DNA of 64,000 nucleotides from Durusdinium trenchii (taxonomy: Eukaryota; Sar; Dinophyceae; Suessiales; Symbiodiniaceae): positions 1,749,934 through 1,813,933 of the forward strand of contig CAXAMN010028916.1 in the NCBI GenBank assembly GCA_963970005.1. The letters are read 5' to 3'. The notes beneath the pieces were generated by a model that searched no databases, had not been told where the DNA came from, and saw only the letters and a list, made by a program, of their open reading frames with translations. Below, in pieces: positions 43,337 to 55,393 of the stretch. Made by a program: the position numbers and the translations under genes. Within the stretch, counting starts at the first letter, position 1; each line of letters opens with the position of its first letter.

Positions 43337-44107
43337 TCAACTGCAGAAGTTGGAGAAAATACAACACTCAGGCGTTCGTTTCCGTGTCGGCCGGGTCTCG
43401 TCCTTCGGGTGAGGACGAAGAGGTGGCAAAAAGCTCTCACTGGACGGCAAGAAGGGCGGACGCTTCAACGATTTCTGCGCTGACTCCCTGAGTGTCCATT
43501 TCTCTTCCTTTGTGCGACAGCAAGAGCAAAGGCATTTTGCTATGATGAGGACGACTTGCATCAAGCCATAGATGACCAGAATGAGGTAGATACTCCACAA
43601 GAGTAGCTCTTGTGGCCTTCGGGGAATCCGTCCCTTCTGCCGTGGCAAAAGCTCTTCCAGCTCATCGATCGTGGAATTCACCAAGCTCGAGTTCCAACTG
43701 CAACTGGACTTCACCAACTCCTGCAACTCCGAAGCTGTGGCGTTCCAGGCCAGGCTCAGTGACGCCCAAAGCTCCTTGACGTCCTTTGTAGCAAAAATAG
43801 ATGGAATCCAAAGAAACAAAAAAAAGGAACGGAAGGCATCGGTCGTCCCAAGTGGTGACACAGCAGAAACATCTACATGTCATATACTTTCATTTACATA
43901 GCAAGATTCACATGTCTACATTGGCAAATCGGTTTTGAACAGCCAATAGAAGTCCTCCTCGCTTATGCCCACCTGCCGATACAGCTCAGGCATCGCTTGC
44001 AGCGCTGGACGTGTTACGTTAACCACAATCTCGGCACAATACTCTTGATAGAGCGCCATGATCAGATCGAAGGTCTCGTAGAGCATCGTCAGCTGCAGGA
44101 TGGGCTC
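43337..44107 (-). CDS. Unidentified membrane protein, two exons seen
   Basis: Exon 43931-44107 starts after CAG|GAG and is 59 codons (EPILQLTMLYETFDLIMALY; AMPELYRQVGISEEDFYWLF). It ends FKT at a GA donor. Exon 43783 downward starts AAG|GAC and reads DVKELWASLSLAWNATASEL, continuing in phase. It contains N-glycosylation-type sites (NAT, NSS, NST) and one strong membrane helix (SIYLILVIYGLMQVVLIIAK) followed by a Cys-rich, basic tail (CLCSCC). This is consistent with a type I-like single-pass protein with a lumenal or outside N-terminal part. The frame runs to a stop at 43337, but the last part may be intron. No family recognised. Confidence 0.6.
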
Positions 44108-44338
44108 CTGACGAATGCCCAAGTGTGCAGCTCTAATTTGACCTTTTCAATTGAATGTTGCAAGTCATATGATGATGTTGGCAAGACTATATATACAAAA
44201 ATGGCCGGCGATGCTGCTCCTTTGTCTCATCACCAGCTGCAAAAGCCCCAGCTGCGCAGCTTGCAAGTAGGAATCTCTGTATCGGCGACAGGAGGAGAAG
44301 CTCCATCTTGGCGGCTCGTCTTATACACCACACTGCCT

Positions 44339-44459
44339 CACCCTTTGTGTGCTGGATTTGGATTTGGAGGGGCACTTCTGGCACTTCCGTCCAGTGGATA
44401 GCCAAAAAGCAGATTGGCGGTTTTGCCCAGTGTTGCATGTTGTCCAATGAAAAAGACCC
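44339..44459 (-). CDS. Probable exon, unassigned
   Basis: The minus-strand frame reads VFFIGQHATLGKTANLLFGY then PLDGSARSAPPNPNPAHKG and stops. It lies just upstream of the membrane protein exons and might belong to that gene. Confidence 0.4.
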
Positions 44460-46840
44460 CTGGTGTGCAGCTTGGTTTTGTGGAAGAGGACTGTGACAGG
44501 GGTCCTCCCTCCTGTCCTCAACCTCTTGTTTTGGCCGCGTGTCCTTCACTTGAGTCAAAAAAGGCAGCATTGCTATTACAGCATATCGTCGGGCAGCGAT
44601 GCTTGTTGCTTTTTACCGGTCCCCTCTCTTCATACCTCGGACATCCGAGGGGACCTACTCGGACCTGGGATTCTCAAGGCGGATCCGTTCGGTCATGAGA
44701 CGAATAACGTCCAATGATGAGGTGGTGGGGCTCGCTGCAATCAGTTCCCCATCCCACCAATTTTAGAGATGAACCCTGTCGCTTTTGGGGCTGGCAAAAT
44801 ATCAGCAAATTGAACTGCTCACATAAATGCAACCCTCCTACACTTATGTCACTTATGTCTGTGTGTGTAAAGCATTTAGCGCTTACAGCAGTCACCAACA
44901 AGTCGAGGACATGCATTGAACAGCTTGGACCGAGCCTGGAGCTTCTGTTCAGTGAGTTCAGGGTACCTAGCCACGGAGCGTGCGGCTTGGTTCGGCGCGA
45001 TGCAGTGACAGCACAAAAGTTGCAACCTTTGCACTGGCGTGATCAACTAAATCCAGATCTTTCGAAAGTGCTTGCAACTCTAAAAGTTGTCCACCCCACG
45101 AGAACGGGCACTCGATGAACTGCCGGAATTCAGTAAATGTCCTCTTCAGAGGGGACGGTGGAGGCTCAACCTAGGCAAAGTAAGCTGTCGTTTGCAGAAC
45201 ATGCCAAAACTGAAACCAACCTGCTGCCTCTTGAACCTTGGACTAAAGTTGTATGTCTGGGCTGCTTTTTGGCTTGATGGACATTCCTTTGGCCAATACG
45301 AATACGACTGGCACAAGTACTTGTACTTCAAAACGCAGAACTTGAACTTTCAGTCAAGGGCACGCAAGCATTAGGCTTGTTATACCCCCGTTGCTGAAGT
45401 GAGGCATGAGTGTGTTGCTTGCTCGAGTTTCGGTCGAAATGACAGAGAAGTAAACTGTTGATCTTTGGTAGATATGAGCAAGCTTTGCCATACAGAGAAG
45501 AATCGTCCGATTTTGATAGCCAAGGGGATGACCTAGTAATCATAGACGAGTGACGAGTCTGGCAAAAACGCATGTGTTTGGGCGTCTGGCCTGGGATATC
45601 CATCTTCGCACAAACTAACAAAGGGCCCGGCAAAGCCACAGATGCCATGAGGAAGCTCCAAGGGCCTTCATGGCCAGATGCACAGTCAACACTGAAAAGG
45701 CCAAGCACACCTCGCGCCTGAAAACAGCTGGTGAAACCAATTACAGTAGTTCATTCGTGTGATCTGTGATCAGCAGGCTACCCCGGGACGTTGACCTGAG
45801 AAAGATTCAGGCTCTCGACGAACTCAATCTTCCCTAGCTTAGCGAGCTTGGCAGTCATTGCTTCCCCCCTGCTGACGCTGTGAGGCACTGCGGGGGTACT
45901 GCTGAGCCTCTTGTTTGCACTTGGAGACTGCCTCATCTTGCCCCGCGAACTGGGGCTGTTCCACAAAAGAAAAGTAATGTGTTCATGTACCCGCTCGGCA
46001 AGCCGGTGGCACAGTGGCCTCATTGGCACATTCACTGGATCCATATGCATGATCCTGCTAGGGCCGGACGGACACACCAGTAGCTCGATCACAGTCGATC
46101 AACCCCAAGAAAAACAGCCTGAAACACTGCGAGATCAATGCACCAGCTAGAGTCCTGTGGATCGAGTGAGTCTTGCAACAGCTCATTGGCCATCCCATCT
46201 TCTCCCCTTCAACCACCTTAGTCCGCAAAGTCGGGCCTGATCATGCCTGATCCCTTTCAAGTAGGGATAAACAAAGGATACAAACAACTCTTTTTTTCGG
46301 AGAAGTTGTTGGATTCTCGGGAACAGGTTGTTCCCTAGCTGTGCCAATGGAGTCTATGGAGCGGCTGCATCCACGGCTGCATGCTAAGTCCAGCGCCAAG
46401 GTATGAGGATCCTTCCGTGCCAGGCGTATAGCCTTGAAAAAGCATGCCCATGACGTTCACAGTGTGACATGGGGACGACAGCAACCAGCAAGTAGCAACG
46501 GTCTGGATCGGCTCTAGGACGGTCTGATCACGGACAGAGCCCAAGAACAAAAAATGACTTGGACACTCTCTCCACTCAGTTTCTCAGCCAGTACTCCCAT
46601 CCACTCCCTTCTTCCTCCTCGAAATCTCTTCTCACGAGCAACTCCTCGGCCTGATGGGGCAAGGCCAAGCTGGCATGCCCGAGGAAAGGTTCAATTGACT
46701 TGCTGTTTTGTAGAAGCAAAGAGGCGGAGGCACTTGCCTTTCTTCACACTTTTCTACAGTAAGTGGTAGCGTTCTTGTTTTGTTTGTAGTACGAGTCCGA
46801 GGCCCAAGACCAACGAATCGCCACAGGCTTATGTTGTTCG
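44460..46840. other. Region with scattered coding-like pieces
   Basis: Apart from the exon at 45591-45717, a minus-strand frame near 45780-45880 (EAMTAKLAKLGKIEFVESLN) looks coding. The rest shows no recognisable gene. Confidence 0.35.
45591..45717 (-). CDS. Probable exon, unidentified
   Basis: Bounded by AG|GCG and a GC donor (CCAG|GCC). It reads GVLGLFSVDCASGHEGPWSF then LMASVALPGPLLVCAKMD. Protein-like with a hydrophobic middle. No family recognised. Confidence 0.45.
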
Positions 46841-48218
46841 CTAGCCGTGCACCGACGACACGTCCGACACGTCGGACACCATCGCCTCCCCATCGCCGTA
46901 GACGATAAAAAGTCGCGGCTGAGGTGCCTCGAAGACACAAATTGGTCCACACATGCAAGGATAGGTTCGGCTCCTGATCGTCCTGTAGGGGTGCTTGAAG
47001 CAGCCAGAAGGTCGACTCCAGGACCCCTCGGGATTGGATGAATACACGTGGATGTCATTGGAAAAGAAGCATTGGTGGATATCTCGGTCACAATAGGTCA
47101 AAGCAAAAATGAAACACCCTGCGTGGTCACATTGAGGATAGGGCTCCTGCATGACATCGATTTCACACAAAGGTGTTCGAGTATGTTTAACGTTGCACGT
47201 ATGCATCCACAGACATATCACACGATTAAATTGGCCATATCGCAGGGTAGGACGCAATCTATTGAGATCCAGGTCGTCCATGGTCGGTCCAACTTGGTCT
47301 TGCTCCACATCTTCCACATTACTTACTTGAGGGCAACAAAGGCGGCCGCCTGCTCTGGAAGTGGCAAAAAGGAGGCGTCGGGGTGCTTGAAAGGCTTCTG
47401 TGGGCATACACCTCATGGCACAAGAATGTTCGCTTTGAAGACAACGTATTGTTCACTGAAATGGATTGCGAATACTAGATGAGTAGACGTACAAACGAAG
47501 GTAGAAAGATCCAGCTTTTTGCCCAGCCATGGGCAGCCGGATCGCAGCTTGGAAGGGTGGGTCAAACCATCTGGGCACTTTCTTGTCAAGAAATGCTTCA
47601 ACCACTAACCTATTCGATCTGTAAAGCCTACCTGAAGGGTCGAACAAATCTCGAGCAAATCTGCGCTGCCGACATCTTGGCGATGCAAAGTCATCTCCCA
47701 TGGACACAGAGAGCTTGAAGTCCAAAGACTGATCCCCCTTCACCTGGCGGTCTCCATGCTGTGGAAAACTCCTTGAAACTCAAACTTAGGACAAAGCCTG
47801 TTGCATGAGCTTGTTGTCAGAAGAGCATCAAAACATGCTGTCGAACAATGCAGTTGAGTTTGATTGAAGTTAAAGGTCACATTTTGCATCAGTTTGTGGC
47901 ATCATCCGTGGTAGCTTCCGCCAAGCTGGGGATTTGGGAGGCATTTCAGCATTCCGCTGCCTCGAAGTGATTGCCATCATCATCCCGCAAGTAAATTCGA
48001 TCATAATCTACTTGCGCCATGTACACGCATCCCTTGTCCTGGCCAGCATGCCCTCCCTGCGGTCTGATAATTTCAAGCCTCAAAGTCTTCCAGTCGCATA
48101 AAGCACAGTCGGGCAACCAAATCCAGCGAACAACCTTGAAGACTGCCTGAAAGGCACAATCTCTGTCCTGCAGCATCTTCAACGCTTTCTCGCTCTCTCC
48201 CCCGACTGCGGCAATATC
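46841..48218 (-). CDS. Unidentified multi-exon gene
   Basis: Exon 47961-48218 (86 codons, AG|G to a GC donor) reads CAFQAVFKVVRWIWLPDCAL and GCVYMAQVDYDRIYLRDDDG. It joins in phase to 47632-47743 (VKGDQSLDFKLSVSMGDDFA; RQRRFARDLFDPS), then to an exon from 47595 down to about 47500 (AFLDKKVPRWFDPPFQAAIR). A piece at about 47345-47395 reads KPFKHPDASFLPLPEQAAAF and ends at a GTAAGT donor. A long frame from about 47290 to 46841 reads MDDLDLNRLRPTLRYGQFNR and further. Coding quality is high, but I recognise no family. Acidic and aromatic residues suggest a soluble domain. Confidence 0.6.
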
Positions 48219-49250
48219 CTGAAAAGGTAGACAATCAATCTGCTCTGCAGAGAATGCTCAAAATGGACTAGACTAGAGACTTGAAGATTACATGTCCATT
48301 CTTATTCAGGATGTTGTTTTCCATGTGTTTGTTGCCACTGGCTCCATGGTCAGGGCAACAAAAAGCGCTCTCCAAGCTTCAACCGGCGACTTCGATTCCT
48401 TCGCATCGATCGAGGATTTGCTTGCCACTGAGACGAGGGGGGTTGACATTGCTACCTCGACCGAATCCCAGAATTGGTTTGGGGTTGAAAATCGACAGGA
48501 AACCCATAATTTTGGGGTTGAAAAGAATGGTTTCCTGTAGATGTTCCCCTTGAACATCCTCAAGCTAATTCTGGGACAGAAAGTGTCTCACTTGCATCAA
48601 GACTTGACCCATGTGCATTGTTGAATGTAAAAGTTCCCGTGCGCAATGTGCCGAAATGCTTTTTCACAGGGTTGAACGGTTTCAGAGTTTCACAAACCAA
48701 ACAATCCGAGCTTTTCACCACTGCAGCCCTTCCTTCCTTGGCTTTTTTCACCACCCAACGAGGCCCTCGCAATGCCACTCACCAGCTCCACTTCACCGGC
48801 GCCCTGAGGGTGTTGGAACCGGTCACGCCGAACGAACGCAAAAGGGCGAGAGCCTCAGGGGGGGGCAGTCTGGCCATGAGTGGTCTTTGTTGCACAGTGG
48901 TCTTTGTATTCCCGCTCAACATCGACAGAGAAGGAGTCCAGTTGAAAGACTACAATCTTACCCAGTCTTTGCAAACCTTGCCTTGGAGTGAACTAGTGTT
49001 CCTTCAGGATGGCGCAGAATCACTGAGGCGTTTGTGGAGAAGCTCTCCTTGCTGGTGATCAGCACTCATATACAGTAGATGAAACATGATGGAATGACAT
49101 CACAGCAAAACATGATCGATCCCCAATAGTTGTCACTCATGGCGTGTCTGTCCTCACGTGGATCAGGATTTCGGCCTGAGATGAAAGTCCAGAAAGAATG
49201 CGTTTATTTAGAAAAAGTCCAGCAAAGTGGCATCTGCCATGGTGGCACAT
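48219..49250. other. Spacer/intron with weak coding signals
   Basis: Both strands carry open frames at 48290-48560 and 48620-49060, but none with a recognisable motif. A minus-strand piece near 48960-49050 (NASVILRHPEGTLVHSKARF) could be an exon. Confidence 0.3.
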
Positions 49251-49253
49251 AGG

Positions 49254-49580
49254 CTAACACTCAAAAACATCTGCTATGCATAGCTGTTGTTGTTCCAGGA
49301 AGTCTCCGGAACATCTGCTACAAAGCCAATGGTTAGCAATGGTTCTGTTTTTTTTGCAATAGCTCCAGGATGCTCCAGTAGGTCGTGCCCCGTTGGGGGA
49401 AAAACAGGTGCTGTTCACCGTCTGAACGACCTGCTGCGGGGCCGAGGAGCAGAACTCATGCTGATTCATCTGGGCCTGCTGTTGCGCAATTTCCAAGGCA
49501 GGGGACACCTGAAGCGAGCTGACAGGGGTGATGAACCGAGGCTGCTGGAATGATCGGACAGAGCTTAAAGTGGCCTCCAT
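49254..49580 (-). CDS. Possible Gln-rich exon, unassigned
   Basis: A 108-codon minus-strand frame with biased composition (SPALEIAQQQAQMNQHEFCS; SSAPQQVVQTVNST). Such low-complexity linkers are common in dinoflagellate proteins. No domain recognised. Confidence 0.35.
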   Translation of the reverse strand: MEATLSSVRSFQQPRFITPVSSLQVSPALEIAQQQAQMNQHEFCSSAPQQVVQTVNSTCFSPNGARPTGASWSYCKKNRTIANHWLCSRCSGDFLEQQQLCIADVFEC

Positions 49581-50653
49581 GTGATTGATTCAATTGTTTC
49601 CTCATGAGTTTGATCACACAATTAATGTTGGCTGGTGTTTCTCCCAAAGAACCCAAAGAAACTCCCTCTATATTGTTCAGGTCCTGACATGCTGGGACAT
49701 GATGGTATTTCAGAATTCAAGGGAAACTTCATGAGCTTCATTCGAGGGAAACCCACCCTGAAAACACTCTCTGAATTTCAGGCGGCACACGTCATCCTCT
49801 GGCTCGCCCCGAAGCTTGGCCAGGAAGGTATGAGGGTCAGCAGAGACCAACTCTGCCTTGAGGTTTAGCCTGGCTGTTGGGGGCGAGCATCTCATCACTG
49901 GTCTGCATCGGCTTCACTTCGTTTCACGTCGTGGGGGCCAAGCGTCGTCTGTTTGGGTTTAGCCTATCACTTCATGCAGTACCCAACTGGCGCTTTGGTG
50001 TGGGTAAAGGAGAAAAGCATCGCCATTGGGCACGAAACTTGGGTGGATGATGCATTTGTTCTTTTTTGCAGGGAGACATGTCCTACATCATGTTAATTGG
50101 GACATCAAGCGCTTGATCTTCATCTCGACCTGCAATGAAAAATGCCCTTGCCTTGGCGAAGTCAAATCACAAAACCTAGATCCAGAGTGTAGGTCAAATC
50201 CACAATTTGCCAACCCTCTGCCATGCATTGGTGTTTTTGTGTGCATGTGTGCGCCCTCCTCTCATTGTGAGCTGTTGGGCAATTTGATTGGCAAGATACT
50301 CGCTGACCGTGCATGATCACCAGGTCAGGTTCGGCAAAGAAATCAAACCGACTCGTTTTGCTGCGCGTGCACGACACCCGGTCGAGTCGGTTCCGACTTG
50401 TGGCGGTTCCCATCGACATGACGGCAAGGCGGTGAAGTAAACTGATTCAATCAACCAATATCAGATTGGAAAGCGAGAGCGGTGACCTGGTTTGCTGTAA
50501 ATTTACGGGTTTACAACAAGACTTTGGATGTTTGCTCGATTTATGTTTGGATCTGGTGAGACCACGATGGTTCTGGTGTTAACTTGCTCTTTAGAGTTTC
50601 CAAACTCCAACTTTCCATAAATATCGCTACAGTCTATACATGAATCTACATTG

Positions 50654-50709
<56 letters not shown>

Positions 50710-50860
50710 CGAGCCAATCTCTTCGTATTCGCCAAAGACTGTTTTAAACGCTTATATACTATACTAGAAAAGAGCTGAGAGCGAAGGAAGTGCATGCAAT
50801 GCAACCCTTAAGGGTGTTGAGGCGTTGAGTCAGAGGTACCCGTGGCCTCTTAGGTTCCTA
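49581..50860. other. Spacer with CT microsatellite
   Basis: No gene supported. (tc)n run of about 55 nt at 50656-50712. Confidence 0.45.
50656..50712. repeat. CT microsatellite
   Basis: Nearly pure (tc)n with two ttt interruptions. Confidence 0.9.
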
Positions 50861-52420
50861 AACGAGGCATGTTTTGTCTGACGTTGTCTTCGTGTCCGGT
50901 CAAGTGGTTGTGCCTTCGAGGGACCACCTCCATCGTGGCTCCATGGTCAATCTCAACCTGCCAGGACTTCGAGCCCCTGACTGGAGTACATGGCGAATGT
51001 GGCGAACCGACCATCACCGGAGACCAAATTCTTTGGCATCCAGGTTGTCATTGGCTCCAGCCTTGACCATTGAGTTGGGAACGTAGGCTTTGTCATTGAT
51101 GAAACATGTCACTCGGGCAGCTCCATCTTTCTCGATGACAACCTGAGGAGTCAGCCAGGAATTCTTCAAAAACCTTCAAACCATCAACAGGCAACGCTTT
51201 GGGCCAAGCGCCTGGGTGCCTTCTGCATCTTCCGTTTGCGACATCCTGGTGCCATCAGGAAGGACGCAGAGGTTTGTCCTCAGCCGAAGGACAATGGGAG
51301 TTGATGGTTTCATAATGTTTCATATTGTTTCATTGGTAGGGCCAGGAGCTCCTAATAGCGTCCTTGCTCCTAGTAGCGATGCCAGGAGCCCCTACTAGCG
51401 TCCTTGCTCCTAGTAGCCATGCTAGGAGCCCCTAGTAGCGTCCTTGCTCCTAGTAGCGATGCCAGGAGCTCCTAATAGCGTCNNNNNNNNNNGCTCCTAA
51501 TAGCGTCCTTGCTCCTAGTAGCGATGCCAGGAGCTCCTAGTAGTGTCCTTGCTCCTAGTAACGATGCCAGGAGCCCCTAGTAGCGTGCTTGCTCCTAGTA
51601 ACACACCTATAGGGAATTAATGGTTTCATTTTGTTTCGCTGGCGGTATTGCCAGTTACTCTTCATAACACATCTTGAGATGCGGGCAGATCATCTGGGTA
51701 TGCCAAGATCATCATTCCCTGCAAAGGGACCGCTCTCAAAATCCTATCGGTACAGTTTAGCCGCCCTAACATGTATCCATCGTGCCAGGGGGCGAACTCT
51801 TCAACCCAAACTAGCCAAACCATTCTGTCTTGGATATAATCCTTCAGGAACCAAAACATCTGCTTCCAGCGCACCTCCTCATTGGTAGTGGTAGTGATTC
51901 CTGTGTGGGGATCACGCTGCACCAGCATAGGGACCTCACAAGATGAAAGGCCGGAAGAGGGGCTGTGTCTGTGTTCGAGTGACCTACCAGCCAACCTCCG
52001 CACCAAAAAGCACGCCGCAAAAACCCGCGAGAACTCTGAGGCATAGACGGGGTCAAGCTCATACTCGATGTTCCCACCTTCATCCACTAGTACGGCCTCG
52101 TCACAAATGAGGCCTTTAAGGCTCTGAACATGTCTTCCCAGGGTATGATACGGAATGAGCAATTGACGACCATCGCAGATTCACAGGACAGGAAAAAGAT
52201 ATGTCATCAACAGCAACTCGAAATGTAGAATCCTTCCAGCTAAACTTCAATCATCGCATTCCTTGATTCTAAGATCTCTAAGGTACAAAACTCCAATCTC
52301 TCCAAAAGGGGCCAGGAGACTTCCAAAATATCCTGAAGCGAAGGAGGTGGCTCTGGAGGATCCGGCTCGCTCTCCTGGTGACCGTTGGGTATACGAGGGA
52401 GGTGGTGCATTCCATAACCT
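50860..52420 (-). CDS. Unidentified multi-exon gene
   Basis: Minus-strand coding blocks in order. About 52240-52420 has RIPNGHQESEPDPPEPPPSL and WPLLERLEFCTLEILESR. About 51662-52162 has a 166-codon frame (GLICDEAVLVDEGGNIEYEL; YIQDRMVWLVWVEEFAPWHD). 51033-51142 begins AG|GTT (VVIEKDGAARVTCFINDKAY; VPNSMVKAGANDNLDAK). About 50862-50970 has VEIDHGATMEVVPRRHNHLT. The last two are separated by an intron-like stretch. The array of 40-bp repeats lies between 51340 and 51605, in an intron. I recognise no family, and it is not certain that all blocks belong to one gene. Confidence 0.5.
51340..51605. repeat. Array of a 40-bp repeat
   Basis: About six tandem copies of a 40-bp unit made of gctcctagtagcgatgccag and gagcccctagtagcgtcctt with few changes. 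The unit contains the inverted pair gctcct...aggagc, so each copy could form a small hairpin. A 10-N gap interrupts the array. Single copies are dispersed in the window in both orientations. Confidence 0.9.
51483..51492. other. Assembly gap (10 N)
   Basis: Ten N inside the 40-bp repeat array; copy number here is unreliable. Confidence 0.95.
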
Positions 52421-52811
52421 AACCCGGATCATAGAAGCGACCCCTTGTTCAATGCCGTAAGACTTTGATATTTCTGGCTGACCGTGTTTTCGAGGAAGGG
52501 CAGATACGACACCCAAAATACATTGCAGTCTTCACTTATCTTGCATCTTTGTATTCAAGGAATGACTTTTGATTGCTTCAAGAGCAATCAGTTTGGTAGC
52601 TGGAATCATGTAGAAAAACTCATAGGTGGTGGTTGAGGTCAGAGGTGACAAAGCTGTTCTGTCCAGATCTTCTTCTTCCTCTTCTTCTGCTTCGGCCTCA
52701 CTTCTTCAGTTTGCTATATTGGTGATCTTGGAGCTAAATTGCACCTGTATCAAAAGAAGCTTGACAGAGAACACAACTCATTGAGAAGGATTCGGGTTGT
52801 CTTCAAACCAT

Positions 52812-53126
52812 TCAGAATCCTAAAGCCAATGAGTTTCGTCTCTTCCAACTTCCAACTGTTGAAACCAGCAAGACTGCTCCATTGAGGCGAAAGGCTGGAA
52901 CATCCTTGCTGTGAGGTTTGCTGGACGGATTGCTGCCAGGCTTGCTGCCACTCTCAGCCTTGCTGCCTGTTCGCGGGTCGCTGCCATTTTGCGAGGGCCG
53001 CTTGCTGTTCAGCCTAGAGCCGCTGGCTTCTGCCTCAGATCCAGTCAAAGGCACGTCAAACCTTCGGAAACTCTTCTTGCAAGACTTGCGGGTTGCTAAA
53101 CGGCTCCGCCCGCAACAAAAAGCCAC
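52812..53126 (-). CDS. Possible Ser/Gly/Lys-rich linker exon
   Basis: The minus-strand frame reads KSCKKSFRRFDVPLTGSEAE then a low-complexity stretch rich in Ser, Gly, Pro and Lys (GSKAESGSKPGSNPSSKPHS) and ends VPAFRLNGAVLLVSTVG. It is typical of a disordered linker in a dinoflagellate protein. No domain is recognised and ends are approximate. Confidence 0.4.
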   Translation of the reverse strand: MAFCCGRSRLATRKSCKKSFRRFDVPLTGSEAEASGSRLNSKRPSQNGSDPRTGSKAESGSKPGSNPSSKPHSKDVPAFRLNGAVLLVSTVGSWKRRNSLALGF

Positions 53127-55380
53127 TGCTCAGCTCTTCACCTAAACCACCGCCCAGAAACCCTTTCCTGACACCGCTTAGCTCTCTCCCAGCCACCTCC
53201 TCGACAGTTCGTGCCCGGCCAAAGCGGCGGCCCTGGCACGTTGTCACGCGCCAATGGCCAGGCCTCAGCGCACTTGGAAGAGTTTCTGAGCTCAGGTTCT
53301 TGTCGTTGGATAAGGATAAAAATCATCACACATTTGTGGCAGAGACGAACACTGCGAATCAATTGCATTCTCACGAGCAAGCCATTGTTGTTGCTCGGAT
53401 CCAGTATGTTGGCTGGAAGAGATCCCCTGTTGATTGACAGCGGTCCGTCGGTGATTCACCAGCAACACTTCTATTCTGCACTTTGAGATTCAAAAGTCAG
53501 TGAACTCATCGATCTCGCTTTCACTTTGGAAATTGGTGGAAGTTTCACGGTCCCTCGTTGGAGATACCTGCAGCTGAGTTTTCAGGCAAGCCAAAACATT
53601 TGATCTGCCCATCGGGGTCCATTTCGTCAACTTCCGCGTTGTTGGCCTGCAGAGGTTCTAGCACTTCAAAACAAGGACAAATGAAGTGAGTTTCATCATC
53701 GTCAGCAAAATGGCAAAATTGATCATATATATATATATATTATATATATATACTGTATATAGCTATATCGAGTCATGTACCTGTAAAGGAATTTCTAATG
53801 ATATAATGGAATACATAACAATCTATCCGTAAAATCGTGTGGGGGAACATCATGTCGGCAACACAACTAGCGTTGCCCCAAGCTGACCTCCCAGGCGGCA
53901 CAGATCTCAGCAAGCCGCTGAGCACAAGCACGGGCTGCTGCCTAAGCGCCCGCAACGGGCCAACCGACCCCCACCGGCAGACAGCCCAACCATAGCGAGC
54001 TCATACATAAAGGCCTTGATTCGCGTATTATCCTTATTCTCAAGATTTAAAGCTCTGCTAATCAACCAGTATGAACTTTTTCTCAGTGGTTCTAGTCAAA
54101 AATGACAGGAATCGCCAGGTACACAAGATAACTGTTTGGAGTACTCTTGAGAGGTGCGGGTACTCTCTGCTGAGTAGGCCTTCTCTTCCCAGAACCTATG
54201 CAAAGTCTGGACTCAAACGACTCACACCTCTGTGGATTGCATCCACATCCTCAATGGTGGTACCGGTCACCCTAGAAGTCTTGACTTTGTAAGAGCTCCC
54301 ACGGAATGGAGGTCTCAGGTTTCATATGCTCTTGTTCTGTGGAAGCTCAAAAAACTGAGGTCTGTGGAGATCATGTCCTGGGGAACTTCCCAGGTATCAA
54401 ACCCAGCATGCCGAAGCAAAAAAAACAATGTTTGCTAAGGATTTCATAACCGGAACCTTTCCATGCCATTTACTATTGCGCTTTTTTGGGGGGGGTGTAG
54501 TGCCACTTTGTTCATTTTCTATGGGCAAACTTATTTTTCTTCAAAACAATCCTGGAAATTCCATTCCCTTTCTCATGTTCTACTTTTCTTCGAGATCTTT
54601 GGGTGATTGTCGCAGCCAGTGCTCAACGGGCACTTTGCTCTCGGGCACACATGCCCTGCACGGTTCAGAACTACTGGAACAGAGAAAAACGATCATTAAA
54701 CATGCATTGTGGCCCTTTCCTGTGATGGAACAGGAGAGGGTAGAGTCGAGGAAGCACGGGAGGTCCCCTAAAATGAAAATCAAGGCAACCACAGATGACA
54801 TCTTTTTTGGCGCTGCTGCTGCAAATTCGTGGATAGCAGAACAATTATATACGGGGGTCCTCGGTCTGTCAGTGTCGCTCCCAGGCACGTCGCAGCCCTT
54901 CTTGCTTGCGAGCTGGGTGAAGTGTCTGCTCCTCTCCTGCAGCTCCTCAAAAACGATGAAGCAGAATGGATTCTGCATGATGCAATCATCATGTTCGAAA
55001 GGATTCCAACCGTGTCAAAGCTCAAGTAGATCTTCTTTCACGACGCATCAAAAAAGCCCTCACCATGCAGAGTGACAACCTGGCCTCTACCGTAGGATTT
55101 CTCCATGCCCGAGTTCCAGAAGCATGAAACACCTCAGAACAATCCACCTTCCGAGTTCGTGCCATTGGGGCGAACTTCTTCTTCTCAGGTGCAGACCTCC
55201 TTGCGGCCAGACAGCCTGTGGCTTTCTGAGCATGAAAGGGCATCGCTACTAGGAGCAAAGGGCATCGCTACTAGTAACAAAGGGCATTACTACTAGGAGC
55301 ATTCTTGCTAACAGCTTCCCACCTCTCGATCATCAGAACACCAAAGGCAGTCGCCACCCGTGCTAGCTCGATATCCTGCA
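53127..55380. other. Spacer, AT microsatellite, weak coding signals
   Basis: An AT repeat with hairpin potential lies at 53724-53766. A minus-strand piece near 54910-54978 (CFIVFEELQERSRHFTQLAS) may be an exon. Nothing else can be supported. Copies of catcgctactaggagcaaag lie at 55240-55300. Confidence 0.35.
53724..53766. repeat. AT microsatellite
   Basis: (at)n, ttatatatatat and tactgtatatagctatat; nearly self-complementary. Confidence 0.85.
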
Positions 55381-55393
55381 GGAAAGCAGCAGC

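Noticed and set aside
54428-55075. 215-codon plus-strand ORF
   Set aside because: No recognisable motif, on the strand opposite to all supported genes, and overlapping a more protein-like minus-strand piece.
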